Shown here in pieces: positions 53,889 through 61,356 of a DNA stretch of 64,000 nucleotides. The notes below the pieces were generated by a model. It saw only the letters and a list, made by a program, of their open reading frames with translations, was not told the DNA's origin and ran no database searches. The stretch lies in assembly GCF_900108955.1 (NCBI RefSeq), contig NZ_FNYA01000001.1:62001-126000 (forward strand), in the 5' to 3' direction. The number at the start of each line of letters is the position of its first letter. Position 1 is the first letter of the stretch. This DNA is from Flavobacterium terrigena (GTDB taxonomy: Bacteria > Bacteroidota > Bacteroidia > Flavobacteriales > Flavobacteriaceae). A program made the position numbers and the translations under genes.

Positions 53889-54362
53889 TTAACTTAAATA
53901 TCTTCGTAATACCCAAGCTATAGTTTCATGTTGTTGTAAAATTCCTGTCAATAAATCCGCTGTTCCGGCATCATGACAATCATTCGTACAAGTATCAATG
54001 TCTTTACGTAATTCGTAAATAATGGTTTTATGATCGTTTAATAATTCTGTTAGCATGGTATTTTGAACAGGATATTTATTTGGATGCTCCATAATTCGCG
54101 AAAGCGCTGAAAATTCGTTCATGGTGCCAATCGTTTTTCCGCCAAGTTTTCCAATACGTTCTGCAACATTATCAATAATAACTTCTAACTCTGAATATTG
54201 CACTTCAAACAGTTTATGTAATTCCATAAAACTTTGACCAGCTACATTCCAATGAGACTTTCTGGTTTTGACATAAAGTGTCATTTCATCAGACAAAACA
54301 ACTGACAATAATTTGATGATTTTTTCAATACTGTCTTCGGATAAGCCAATTTTTGGTATCAT
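53889..54362 (-). CDS. Dps family iron-storage and DNA-protection protein
   Basis: The protein is 157 aa from MIPKIGLSEDSIEKI. The open frame to 54413 runs into the BON gene and is not used. Dps motifs are LYVKTRKSHWNVAGQSFMELHKLFEVQYSELEVIIDNVAERIGKLGG (about 33-79), with the ferroxidase His40 in SHW, and the metal-binding Asp/Glu further on. A Cys pair in DTCTNDCHD (about 124-132) is unusual and could form a disulfide. It lies 40 bases after the BON gene in the stress operon. Confidence 0.92.
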   Translation of the reverse strand: MIPKIGLSEDSIEKIIKLLSVVLSDEMTLYVKTRKSHWNVAGQSFMELHKLFEVQYSELEVIIDNVAERIGKLGGKTIGTMNEFSALSRIMEHPNKYPVQNTMLTELLNDHKTIIYELRKDIDTCTNDCHDAGTADLLTGILQQHETIAWVLRRYLS

Positions 54363-54402
54363 ATAAATAAAATTTAATTTACTTGTTCTTGTATTTAATT
54401 TA

Positions 54403-54618
54403 CTAGTTTTCATTATAAATAGCTAACTCATTATTTACAGCTTGTACTTCTGAAAAATTCAACACTATTTGTTCAATTTTATCTTTTACTTCATAAGAAC
54501 CAACAGTTCCTTTCAAAGTCACTTCATCATCTATAACATCAATAATAATATTATTGGCAAAATAACTTCTCTCTAAATTTTTCTCAATTCTTTCTTTTAA
54601 AGTGGTATTTGAATTCAT
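54403..54618 (-). CDS. BON domain protein
   Basis: The protein is 71 aa from MNSNTTLKERI (ATG at 54627 adds three residues). It contains a single BON domain, with helix TTLKERIEKNLERSYFAN, strand IIIDVIDDEVTLKGTVGSYEVKDKIEQIVLNF and the end VQAVNNELAIY. BON domains bind phospholipid. There is no signal peptide, so it acts in the cytoplasm or on the inner side of the membrane. It is the first gene of the BON-Dps-OsmC-LDT operon and carries the clearest paired TTATATAAC element. Confidence 0.92.
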   Translation of the reverse strand: MNSNTTLKERIEKNLERSYFANNIIIDVIDDEVTLKGTVGSYEVKDKIEQIVLNFSEVQAVNNELAIYNEN

Positions 54619-54669
54619 TATTTCCAAATTTTAAAGAGAATATAAAGTTGGAGATTTTTCTCTTTGTAA

Positions 54670-54703
54670 GTGTTATATAATTATTTAAAATGTTATATAA
54701 TTC
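54670..54703 (-). promoter_or_regulatory. Paired TTATATAAC element, BON operon
   Basis: The minus strand reads GAATTATATAACATTTTAAATAATTATATAACAC: two perfect TTATATAAC copies 20 bases apart, 52 bases before the start at 54618. It is the best copy in the window. Confidence 0.7.
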
Positions 54704-54709
54704 AAAGAA

Positions 54710-55201
54710 TTAATAAATTGATATGAATCCAATTGTTACTAAAATTCCAACCACAACAAACAGAAAAATTAGATAAGCAAAAAACTCACTTACACTATAT
54801 TTCATTTGCAAATAGTTTGCAGGATAGGTTACAATTTCAAATAAAGTCATGCTCAATTTCTTTTTTACACCTTTTTCTTTAAGTAAATAATTATCAACAT
54901 CGTTTTTATAAGAATCAATAGCTGTGAAAATTTCTTCGTTATTAGAAAGAATAATTACTTTGGTTTTTTTGTTTATAATCTTAATAAGGTCAACAATTTT
55001 ATTACCTTCATCTCCGAAATAATCGTAATCTAAAACTACAACGCTAGTATTTTCGTCCACTTTTGACATAGCAGTAACCGCATCTGTAAAAGTGGAAATA
55101 TTGAAAACCGTTCCAAATCGAGTATCCAAAAACTGATGTAATTTCAAGGCACTTTCAGGATTGTCTTCAACTATAAAGAGATTTAATGTTTGATTTGTCA
55201 T
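54710..55201 (-). CDS. Receiver domain fused to a C-terminal transmembrane helix
   Basis: The 163-aa protein has a complete response-regulator receiver (about residues 5-122): acidic pair Glu12-Asp13, phospho-acceptor Asp58 in VVLDYDY, Ser86 in IILSNN and Lys108 in YLLKEKG. It has no DNA-binding or enzyme output domain. A transmembrane helix (about 140-162) ends the protein, putting the receiver on the cytoplasmic face. It is the last gene of the GH130-GT4 operon. A sensor kinase is not nearby. It may tether a phosphorelay to the glycosyltransferase. Confidence 0.85.
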   Translation of the reverse strand: MTNQTLNLFIVEDNPESALKLHQFLDTRFGTVFNISTFTDAVTAMSKVDENTSVVVLDYDYFGDEGNKIVDLIKIINKKTKVIILSNNEEIFTAIDSYKNDVDNYLLKEKGVKKKLSMTLFEIVTYPANYLQMKYSVSEFFAYLIFLFVVVGILVTIGFISIY

Positions 55202-55212
55202 GATATTATTTT

Positions 55213-55359
55213 TTAAAGTGAGTCTTCGTCTCCAAATTCATTTATCTTTTTTTTAATTGATTGTTTCGTTTTTGATGAATTTTCTTTGTTACTAGCTGCT
55301 TCATTTTTTTTCTTATCGCTTTTCTTTGGTGCGAAAGTGTGTTGTTTTTTAGTTGCCAT
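55213..55359 (-). CDS. Small Lys-rich protein (48 aa) in the GH130-GT4 operon
   Basis: An unlisted short frame codes for 48 aa: MATKKQHTFAPKKSDKKKN, a Ser/Asn middle, then SKTKQSIKKKINEFGDEDSL. It is very basic, predicted disordered, with an acidic tail. It fits exactly in the gap between the GT4 gene (11 bases) and the receiver gene (11 bases), which argues for a true gene. A role could be in binding nucleic acid or acidic polymers, but this is a guess. Confidence 0.6.
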   Translation of the reverse strand: MATKKQHTFAPKKSDKKKNEAASNKENSSKTKQSIKKKINEFGDEDSL

Positions 55360-55370
55360 GATATTTTGAT

Positions 55371-57668
55371 TTAGATTTCTATACTTTGATTTTTGTTTGA
55401 TTTTTTAGAATGATTTACATTCAATAACTTGATTGGTTTTTCATTTTTAACGAAATGTCTTTCAATGATCAATCTCGCCATTAAATAACTTACAGTTGAT
55501 TCTGCTCCTTGATTTAAATTGATATAAGTATCTTCTAAACCATCATAACAACCACCAGTACAAGGATTATAAACTATTTGTTGTAAATGGTTTTTTCCTA
55601 AAAACCAACTGAAAGCAATTTCTATTTTTTGTAGATAGGTTTCCTCTTGAAAAACATCATAAAATTTACTTAAAGCAATTATTGAATAAGACACGTCAAT
55701 TGGTTGTTCTCCACCAACTTGCTCAATAATAATTTTGTCATTATTTTGCAACCAACCTTTGTTTGAAACCACTTTTATTACATCATTAATGAAGATTTTT
55801 GATAGTAAAAAATCGAATGAAGTTTTAGCTATTATTTTGTAATTTTCATTGTCAGTTGCTAAAAAAGCACACAACATAGCTTCTGGTAAAATGCTATTTC
55901 CATAAGTTAGATAACTTTCATACCAATGCCAATTTTCATCATTTTCATGTTTATACATTTGAACTAATTTATCTGCCAAATGTTTTAAAATCAGAATATT
56001 ATCTTCTGACGGATTTTTAATATTACTATAATAAATTCCTTTAATAATAAATGCCATCGCTCGAGGCGAATGAATTTTGCAAACATTTACCAAAGCTAAT
56101 TGCATAGTTTCTTTGGCACTTTGTACTAGTTCTATTGGCAATTTATCGCTAATAGAAATCAAATATCCTAAAGCCCAAATGGCTCTACCATTGGAATCTG
56201 CCAAGTTTTCAGAATTCTGTTTGGTGAATTTTTTATGTTCGTCTACATAATTCAAAAAGTAATTTTCTGGTTGTAAGCAATATTTTATGAAGTTGAAATA
56301 TTTAGAAATATACTCTAAATCTTCACTGTTTTTTTTAAGTTCAAAATGCTGACACATAGCTACTAGAGCTCTTGCATTATCATCCAAAGTATAACCCGAA
56401 TTGATATCTGGTTGATTAATTATTGAAAACTGAATCATAGCGAAATCAGTTGTCATATTTTTGAAATGATTTAAATTTATGGGTGGAATTTTATAATGTA
56501 ATTCTAATGTTGAATTACTAATTTGTTCAAACAAAATAGCATGAGAAATAGCGGAATTCTCCCAAGCTGTTGGTGCTAATTTGTGAATTCCGTTTGATGA
56601 AATGGAAGCACGCAATTGTTCGTTATCTAACAAATTGTTAACTTGTTCGGCTAATTGCTTGTAATTTTCAAAATCAACAATTATTCCAGTTCCTCCATCT
56701 AAAACTTCAACAGCGTGAGGAATTGGTGTAGAAATAATTGGGCAACCACAACTAATAGCATACGAAAAAGTACCAGAAACCGCTTGATTTCTATCTTTCG
56801 ATGTGAATAAATAAACATCCGTTAGCTGTAAATATTCTAACAATTCGTCTAATGCTAAATATTTATTAATGAATCGCACATTTTTATTTAATTGCAACGC
56901 AGTAATTCTAGCTTGCAAATTTTCACGATATATTTCACCCTCATTTTTAATTACGTTTGGATGTGTTTTTCCTATCACTAAAAATAGAACTTCAGGATGT
57001 TTTTTTACAATAGTTCGTAAGGCATTTATAGATGTTTCAATGCATTTTCCAGAACTTAATAATCCGAAAGTGGATATCACTTTTCTACCCGTAGTATTGT
57101 ATTTTTCTTTTAATATATCTTTATTTGAGTGTTCAACTAAATGTGTTCCGTGTGGAATTACCGATATTTTTTCAGTATCAATTTGATACTCTTCCACTAA
57201 TATTTTTGCCGAATTATTTGTCATCACAACAATCGAATTTGCGCAACTATTTATACTTTGCATCATTTTTCGCAAGTCTTCATTTGGATTGGGTAAAACC
57301 GTATGAAAAACCACAATTATGGGTTTATTTATAGTTTGCAACAATTGTATAAAATCGGATTCATTAGTTCTAAAAAGTCCGAATTCATGCTGTACTAAAA
57401 CCATTGAAATATTAGAATTTTCATTGATGTTTTCAGCTAATTCTATATAAGATTTTGAATTGTCGGTTTCTAAAACATAATTGACATCTTTAGTATACTC
57501 ATGTTTTACAAATTCCGATTCTAAAGCACAAATTTTGATATCAAAAGACTTCGTGAATTTATTATTCAATGCAAAAATTAAATCTTGAGAATACGTAGCA
57601 ATGCCACACTCACGTGGCGGGTAAGATGTGATAATAAAAATTTCAGGTAAACTATTTAAATTCTTCAT
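55371..57668 (-). CDS. GT4 glycosyltransferase fused to an all-alpha (alpha/alpha)6-like domain
   Basis: The 765-aa cytoplasmic protein starts with a GT-B glycosyltransferase of family 4 (about residues 8-395): TSYPPRECGIATYSQDL, QHEFGLF, VFHTVLP, HGTHLVEH, STFGLLSSGKCIE, then VSGTFSYAISCGCPIISTPIPHAVEVL for the nucleotide-sugar region. The C-terminal half (about 410-755) is all-helical with GYTLDDNARALVA, DSNGRAIWALGYL, WLQN and NLNQGAESTVSYLMAR, like a glycosidase or mannanase-like helical barrel. The sugar is not shown, but the neighbour is a GH130 mannoside phosphorylase. Confidence 0.88.
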   Translation of the reverse strand: MKNLNSLPEIFIITSYPPRECGIATYSQDLIFALNNKFTKSFDIKICALESEFVKHEYTKDVNYVLETDNSKSYIELAENINENSNISMVLVQHEFGLFRTNESDFIQLLQTINKPIIVVFHTVLPNPNEDLRKMMQSINSCANSIVVMTNNSAKILVEEYQIDTEKISVIPHGTHLVEHSNKDILKEKYNTTGRKVISTFGLLSSGKCIETSINALRTIVKKHPEVLFLVIGKTHPNVIKNEGEIYRENLQARITALQLNKNVRFINKYLALDELLEYLQLTDVYLFTSKDRNQAVSGTFSYAISCGCPIISTPIPHAVEVLDGGTGIIVDFENYKQLAEQVNNLLDNEQLRASISSNGIHKLAPTAWENSAISHAILFEQISNSTLELHYKIPPINLNHFKNMTTDFAMIQFSIINQPDINSGYTLDDNARALVAMCQHFELKKNSEDLEYISKYFNFIKYCLQPENYFLNYVDEHKKFTKQNSENLADSNGRAIWALGYLISISDKLPIELVQSAKETMQLALVNVCKIHSPRAMAFIIKGIYYSNIKNPSEDNILILKHLADKLVQMYKHENDENWHWYESYLTYGNSILPEAMLCAFLATDNENYKIIAKTSFDFLLSKIFINDVIKVVSNKGWLQNNDKIIIEQVGGEQPIDVSYSIIALSKFYDVFQEETYLQKIEIAFSWFLGKNHLQQIVYNPCTGGCYDGLEDTYINLNQGAESTVSYLMARLIIERHFVKNEKPIKLLNVNHSKKSNKNQSIEI

Positions 57669-57690
57669 AACTTGAAACTTTAATTAATAA

Positions 57691-58722
57691 TTATTTTAAA
57701 TTCAGTTGCAATTCTGCTAACAATTCAGATAATGAAACCGATGCACATCCGATACATGAATCAGCACCACCATAATAAATATATAAAGTATCGGCTTGAA
57801 TAATTGCTCCAGATGGAAAACAAACATTGTTTACTTCACCTTTTATTTCCCAGGTTAATTCGGGCTGAAATAATGGATAAGGCAATCTGGCAATTTCTTT
57901 TTGTGGATTTTCTAAATCAAACAAAGCCACACAAGCTGTATAAACATAGCCTTTTACGGTATCGTGAACGCCATGATAAATAATCAACCAACCTGCATCG
58001 GTTTCTATTGGTGGACAACCTGCACCTATATAACTTATTTCGTGTTTGTATTTTGGTGCTAGTACGATGTTATCTTTAAATTGCAACAGATAATTTTGCC
58101 AAAATTCAACTGTAAGTTCACTTATATCGTTTATTGAAACTATTTGAATATCTGGTTTTATTCGATGTAAAAAATGTAATTTACCGTTTATCTTTCTTGG
58201 GAAAAAAACCACATTTTTATCCCAAACTAAAACCTTTTTACCTTTACGTTCTCGAATTCTTTCGTGTTCATTATAGCGATAATATTTTTCATTTAACTTT
58301 CCTTTAGTTTCCGCTAAACGCTTAAACTCATCGAACATCATTTGAGGAACAATAATTCCGTGTTTTTCCCAAGTAATCAAATCCGATGAAGTAGCCAAAG
58401 CACCTAATGCATTTACACCATCAAAGGCACAATACGTTAAATAAAATATGTCGTTTATTTTGACAATTCTTGCATCTTCAACTCCGTGTTCTTCATAATC
58501 AAATTGAGGAAAAAGAACAGGCACATCCATGCGTTCTGCAATTTCTAAAGGACTTATAAATTTTGCATAACCAATACTAGAATAATTATGTTTTGCAACA
58601 GCTCTATAAAAAATGTGAATAAAATCTCCATAACTGATTACACCAGGATTTAATACACCATCCCATTCAAACCCTAAGGCTCTTTTTTCAAGGACAATTC
58701 CTTCTTTTTTAACTACTACCAT
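57691..58722 (-). CDS. GH130 mannoside phosphorylase
   Basis: The protein is 343 aa from MVVVKKEGIVLEKRALGFE (the open frame continues to 58803 through the promoter and is not used). It has the five-bladed propeller pattern of GH130: PGVISYGDFIHIFYRAV, EEHGVEDARIVKINDIFYLTYCAF with the catalytic Asp, YRYNEHERIRERKGKKVLVWDKNVVFFPRKING, HEISYIGAGCPPIETDAGWLIIYHGV and CFPSGAIIQADTLYIYYGGAD. Family members phosphorolyse or make beta-mannosides. It is the first gene of the operon with the GT4 fusion. Confidence 0.92.
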   Translation of the reverse strand: MVVVKKEGIVLEKRALGFEWDGVLNPGVISYGDFIHIFYRAVAKHNYSSIGYAKFISPLEIAERMDVPVLFPQFDYEEHGVEDARIVKINDIFYLTYCAFDGVNALGALATSSDLITWEKHGIIVPQMMFDEFKRLAETKGKLNEKYYRYNEHERIRERKGKKVLVWDKNVVFFPRKINGKLHFLHRIKPDIQIVSINDISELTVEFWQNYLLQFKDNIVLAPKYKHEISYIGAGCPPIETDAGWLIIYHGVHDTVKGYVYTACVALFDLENPQKEIARLPYPLFQPELTWEIKGEVNNVCFPSGAIIQADTLYIYYGGADSCIGCASVSLSELLAELQLNLK

Positions 58723-58790
58723 AATAAATAATTTACTTAAACTTCTACTTTTATCAATGCTTATAAAGGTCGATTTATTTTTACCAAAAA

Positions 58791-58824
58791 AGTTATATAA
58801 CAATTCTATTTACTTATATAATTC
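58791..58824 (-). promoter_or_regulatory. Paired TTATATAAC element, GH130 operon
   Basis: The minus strand reads GAATTATATAAG, 13 bases, then GTTATATAAC with a 21-base repeat distance, ending 69 bases before the start at 58722. It lies upstream of the promoter-proximal AT-rich leader. Confidence 0.65.
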
Positions 58825-58847
58825 AGATATTTTCATCCTTATGGAAT

Positions 58848-58882
58848 AAAAAAAGTCAACCATTTCTGGCTGACTTTTTTAT
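58848..58882 (-). terminator. Terminator of the 233-aa lipoprotein gene
   Basis: AGTCAACCA (58854-58862) and TGGCTGACT (58867-58875) pair with one mismatch, followed by T on the minus strand. It lies 17 bases after the stop at 58899. Confidence 0.75.
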
Positions 58883-58898
58883 TTATATATTCTAAAAT

Positions 58899-59600
58899 CT
58901 ATTCTTTTGCATCTGAATTTTCTCTACTTTTCGCACCCATTCTGTTAAATTTAAACATTGGAGATAATTTCACTTTAATAGAAGCAATTTTCATGTTGTC
59001 TTCAGAAGATAGACCTTCTTTTTCAACTGTGTTTTTTCTTGCATCTAAAGCTTCAAATAATAATTTCGCTTCATCATAATCTTCTCTTGTGAAATTTTCT
59101 TTATTGGCTTTATATGCTTTAAAATAATTATCATATACTGCAACAATATTGTCTTTATTTACCCAAGCGAAGTTCATGTCTGAACCAATTTTACCAGCTC
59201 CAAATAATCTGTCTCTTAACAATTGAGAAGGACTTACTTTTGCAGGTTTTCCAGTACCGGCATCTGCAGCTGGTTCTTCTTCTGTTTTAGAAATGACAGT
59301 TACTTTAATCTCGTCGTATTTTGCATTAGATGCATTAACTTTCTCTTGAGAAGCAGCTTTATCACTTTCTTCTAAACTTTGTAAAGCTTCATTTGCACTA
59401 GCATTTTTAGCTTCATAATCTGCAGCAATTTGATCCCAATTTGCTTGACGTTCTTCCGCAGAAACCATTTTTAATGAATCTACATAACTCTCTAATTCAC
59501 TGATTCTTTTATCGGCTAATTCCTTTTCTTTATTAACACAAGAAACCATTCCTAATAGAATCATTGAAAACAATCCGAATTTTAATACATTTTTTTTCAT
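58899..59600 (-). CDS. Coiled-coil lipoprotein of unknown function
   Basis: The 233-aa protein has a lipoprotein signal with lipobox MVSC (Cys21). A coiled-coil region (about residues 25-100, rich in Lys, Glu, Ala, Ser) and an acidic EEEPAAD linker follow. A helical domain (about 120-205) contains LLRDRLFGAGKIGSDMNFAWVNKDNIVAVYDNYFKAYK. It probably sits on the outer membrane or in the periplasm. The family is not recognised. It carries a paired TTATATAAC element 52 bases upstream and is the next gene after the OmpA unit, separated by a terminator. Confidence 0.75.
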   Translation of the reverse strand: MKKNVLKFGLFSMILLGMVSCVNKEKELADKRISELESYVDSLKMVSAEERQANWDQIAADYEAKNASANEALQSLEESDKAASQEKVNASNAKYDEIKVTVISKTEEEPAADAGTGKPAKVSPSQLLRDRLFGAGKIGSDMNFAWVNKDNIVAVYDNYFKAYKANKENFTREDYDEAKLLFEALDARKNTVEKEGLSSEDNMKIASIKVKLSPMFKFNRMGAKSRENSDAKE

Positions 59601-59651
59601 AATAAGTATGTTTAATTAATTATATAAAACTACCTGAATATCCTAAGCAAA

Positions 59652-59684
59652 GTGTTACATAATTCTTTGCAATTGTTATATATT
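59652..59684 (-). promoter_or_regulatory. Paired TTATATAAC element, lipoprotein gene
   Basis: The minus strand reads ATATATAACAATTGC, then AATTATGTAACACTTTG with a 21-base repeat distance, ending 52 bases before the start at 59600. TTATGTAACACTTTG is close to the BON and DUF2383 sites. Confidence 0.6.
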
Positions 59685-59709
59685 TCTGTTTGTACTCTTA
59701 TTTGCGTTA

Positions 59710-59748
59710 ATCAAAAATGGCTGTCAAAAATTGACAGCCATTTTCCAA
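59710..59748 (-). terminator. Terminator of the OmpA-TSP3 gene
   Basis: AAAATGGCTGTCAA (59714-59727) and TTGACAGCCATTTT (59731-59744) are exact 14-base complements around AAA. It is a very stable hairpin 30 bases after the stop at 59778. Confidence 0.85.
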
Positions 59749-59777
59749 AAAAACAAAACTAACCTTAACTTTATATT

Positions 59778-61250
59778 TTAATAATTGGTTTTTAATTCTA
59801 CTCTACGGTTTTTAGCTTTACCTAAAGTTGTATTGTTAGTAGCAATTGGTTTAGATTCACCATATCCAACAGAAATTAATCGGGCATCTGAAATACCTTT
59901 TCCAATTAAATATTGTCTAACTGATTCCGCACGTTTTTTAGATAATGTCATATTGAAATCATCTTTTCCAACACTATCAGTATGGCCTTCAATTGTTAAA
60001 GTTGCACCATCATATTTGTATAATATTTTTGACAACTCATCTAATTGAGATAAAGAAGCTACTTTTAATTTATCAGAATTATTTTCGAAGAAAATTTTAC
60101 TTCCGATATATGTAATTCTTACGATATCTGCTTTAGCAATTTCTGGACAACCTTTGTTAGCTAAAGTTCCTTTTGAGTTCGGACATTTATCATCTAAATC
60201 GGCAATACCATCACCATCAGCATCTGGACAACCTTTTAAACTTGCAATACCTTTAACATCTGGGCAACGATCTACATCGTCCATTACACCATCATTATCA
60301 CTATCCATTGGACAACCTTTAGCGTCTACTTTTGTACCTGGTTTTGTGTTAGCACATTTGTCATCCATATCGGCAACACCATCTTTATCTGCATCTGGAC
60401 ACCCTAATAAAGCAATTGTACCTGCTTGATCTGGACAACGGTCTTTACCGTCTTCTACTCCATCATTATCTCTATCTGGACAACCATTAAGCATTTTTGC
60501 ACCAGCTGTATCTGGACAAGAATCTAAATAATCTGCAATTCCATCAGAATCTCTATCAATAGGACAACCTAATTTATCTACTTTTACATCTGCAGGTGTA
60601 TCTGGACATTGATCTTTTTTATCTGAAACACCATCATTATCTGAATCTTTAGTATCACCTAAATTAAATGTAAGACCAGCCATGTGTGTTAAATACGCAT
60701 CTTTTTTCTGGAAATCACCGTCAGCATTGTCAACTCCATCTCTTCTGTCTTTATTAGAGAACATAAATGATTCTTGCAAGTTTAAATTTACAGTTGGTGA
60801 TAATCTGAAATTAATTCCTCCACCTGCACTTGGCAATATATAATCGTAATTTTCTGTATGAAAATTTAATTGATTACCGAAAATAAAGAAACCAGCTCCA
60901 GCAAATACATATGGTCTAACTATATATTCCGAAGGAAGAACATTAAAACGTAAGTTTAAAGTTGCGGCATTAAAATCTGTTTTAAAACCATCTGTTTCTC
61001 CATTATTATAACCTATTGTACCTTTAGTTAAAAGTAAATTGGCATCAAAATGTTTTCCTAAATATCTAGAAACTGAAAGTCCACCAAAACCATACATAGT
61101 ATTGCCAGTTTCATACCAATCTCTTCCTAAGTCTCCGTAATATTGAGTAACACCACCATGTAAACCAATATTCCATTTTTTGTCTTCTGTTTGCGCTTTT
61201 GATGTAAATGCATATACCATACACATACACAGAAATAATACTTTTTTCAT
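59778..61250 (-). CDS. OmpA family outer-membrane protein with TSP3 repeats
   Basis: The protein is 490 aa from MKKVLFLCMC (ATG at 61256 adds two residues). It has a signal peptide (about residues 1-20), an N-terminal barrel (about 25-190), and calcium-binding thrombospondin type 3 repeats (about 200-350, DSDNDGVSDKKDQCPDTPA and six variants with CP pairs). A C-terminal OmpA domain (about 370-490, ENNSDKLKVASLSQLDEL, then IEGHTDSVGKDDFN and LSKKRAESVRQYL) binds peptidoglycan. It anchors the outer membrane to the wall. A paired TTATATAAC-like element and a 9-bp inverted repeat lie upstream. Confidence 0.95.
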   Translation of the reverse strand: MKKVLFLCMCMVYAFTSKAQTEDKKWNIGLHGGVTQYYGDLGRDWYETGNTMYGFGGLSVSRYLGKHFDANLLLTKGTIGYNNGETDGFKTDFNAATLNLRFNVLPSEYIVRPYVFAGAGFFIFGNQLNFHTENYDYILPSAGGGINFRLSPTVNLNLQESFMFSNKDRRDGVDNADGDFQKKDAYLTHMAGLTFNLGDTKDSDNDGVSDKKDQCPDTPADVKVDKLGCPIDRDSDGIADYLDSCPDTAGAKMLNGCPDRDNDGVEDGKDRCPDQAGTIALLGCPDADKDGVADMDDKCANTKPGTKVDAKGCPMDSDNDGVMDDVDRCPDVKGIASLKGCPDADGDGIADLDDKCPNSKGTLANKGCPEIAKADIVRITYIGSKIFFENNSDKLKVASLSQLDELSKILYKYDGATLTIEGHTDSVGKDDFNMTLSKKRAESVRQYLIGKGISDARLISVGYGESKPIATNNTTLGKAKNRRVELKTNY

Positions 61251-61290
61251 GATCAATAGTTGTTTAAAATTATTACTACAAATATCACTC

Positions 61291-61317
61291 AGTTATGTAG
61301 CAATTCTCTTATACAAC
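61291..61317 (-). promoter_or_regulatory. Paired TTATATAAC-like element, OmpA gene
   Basis: The minus strand reads GTTGTATAAGAGAATTGCTACATAAC. The two half-elements are 16 bases apart instead of about 21, so this copy is the least certain by spacing. It ends 41 bases before the start at 61250; GATATTTG (a -7-like box) follows. Confidence 0.45.
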
Positions 61318-61333
61318 TTTTGTTAAAAGTTGT
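61313..61333. repeat. 9-bp inverted repeat ACAACTTTT-GTT-AAAAGTTGT
   Basis: ACAACTTTT (61313-61321) and AAAAGTTGT (61325-61333) are exact complements around three bases. It overlaps the upstream half of the OmpA element. No T-run follows on either strand, so an operator is more likely than a terminator. Confidence 0.55.
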
Positions 61334-61356
61334 GATATTCCTAGGTTTTGAAAAAA

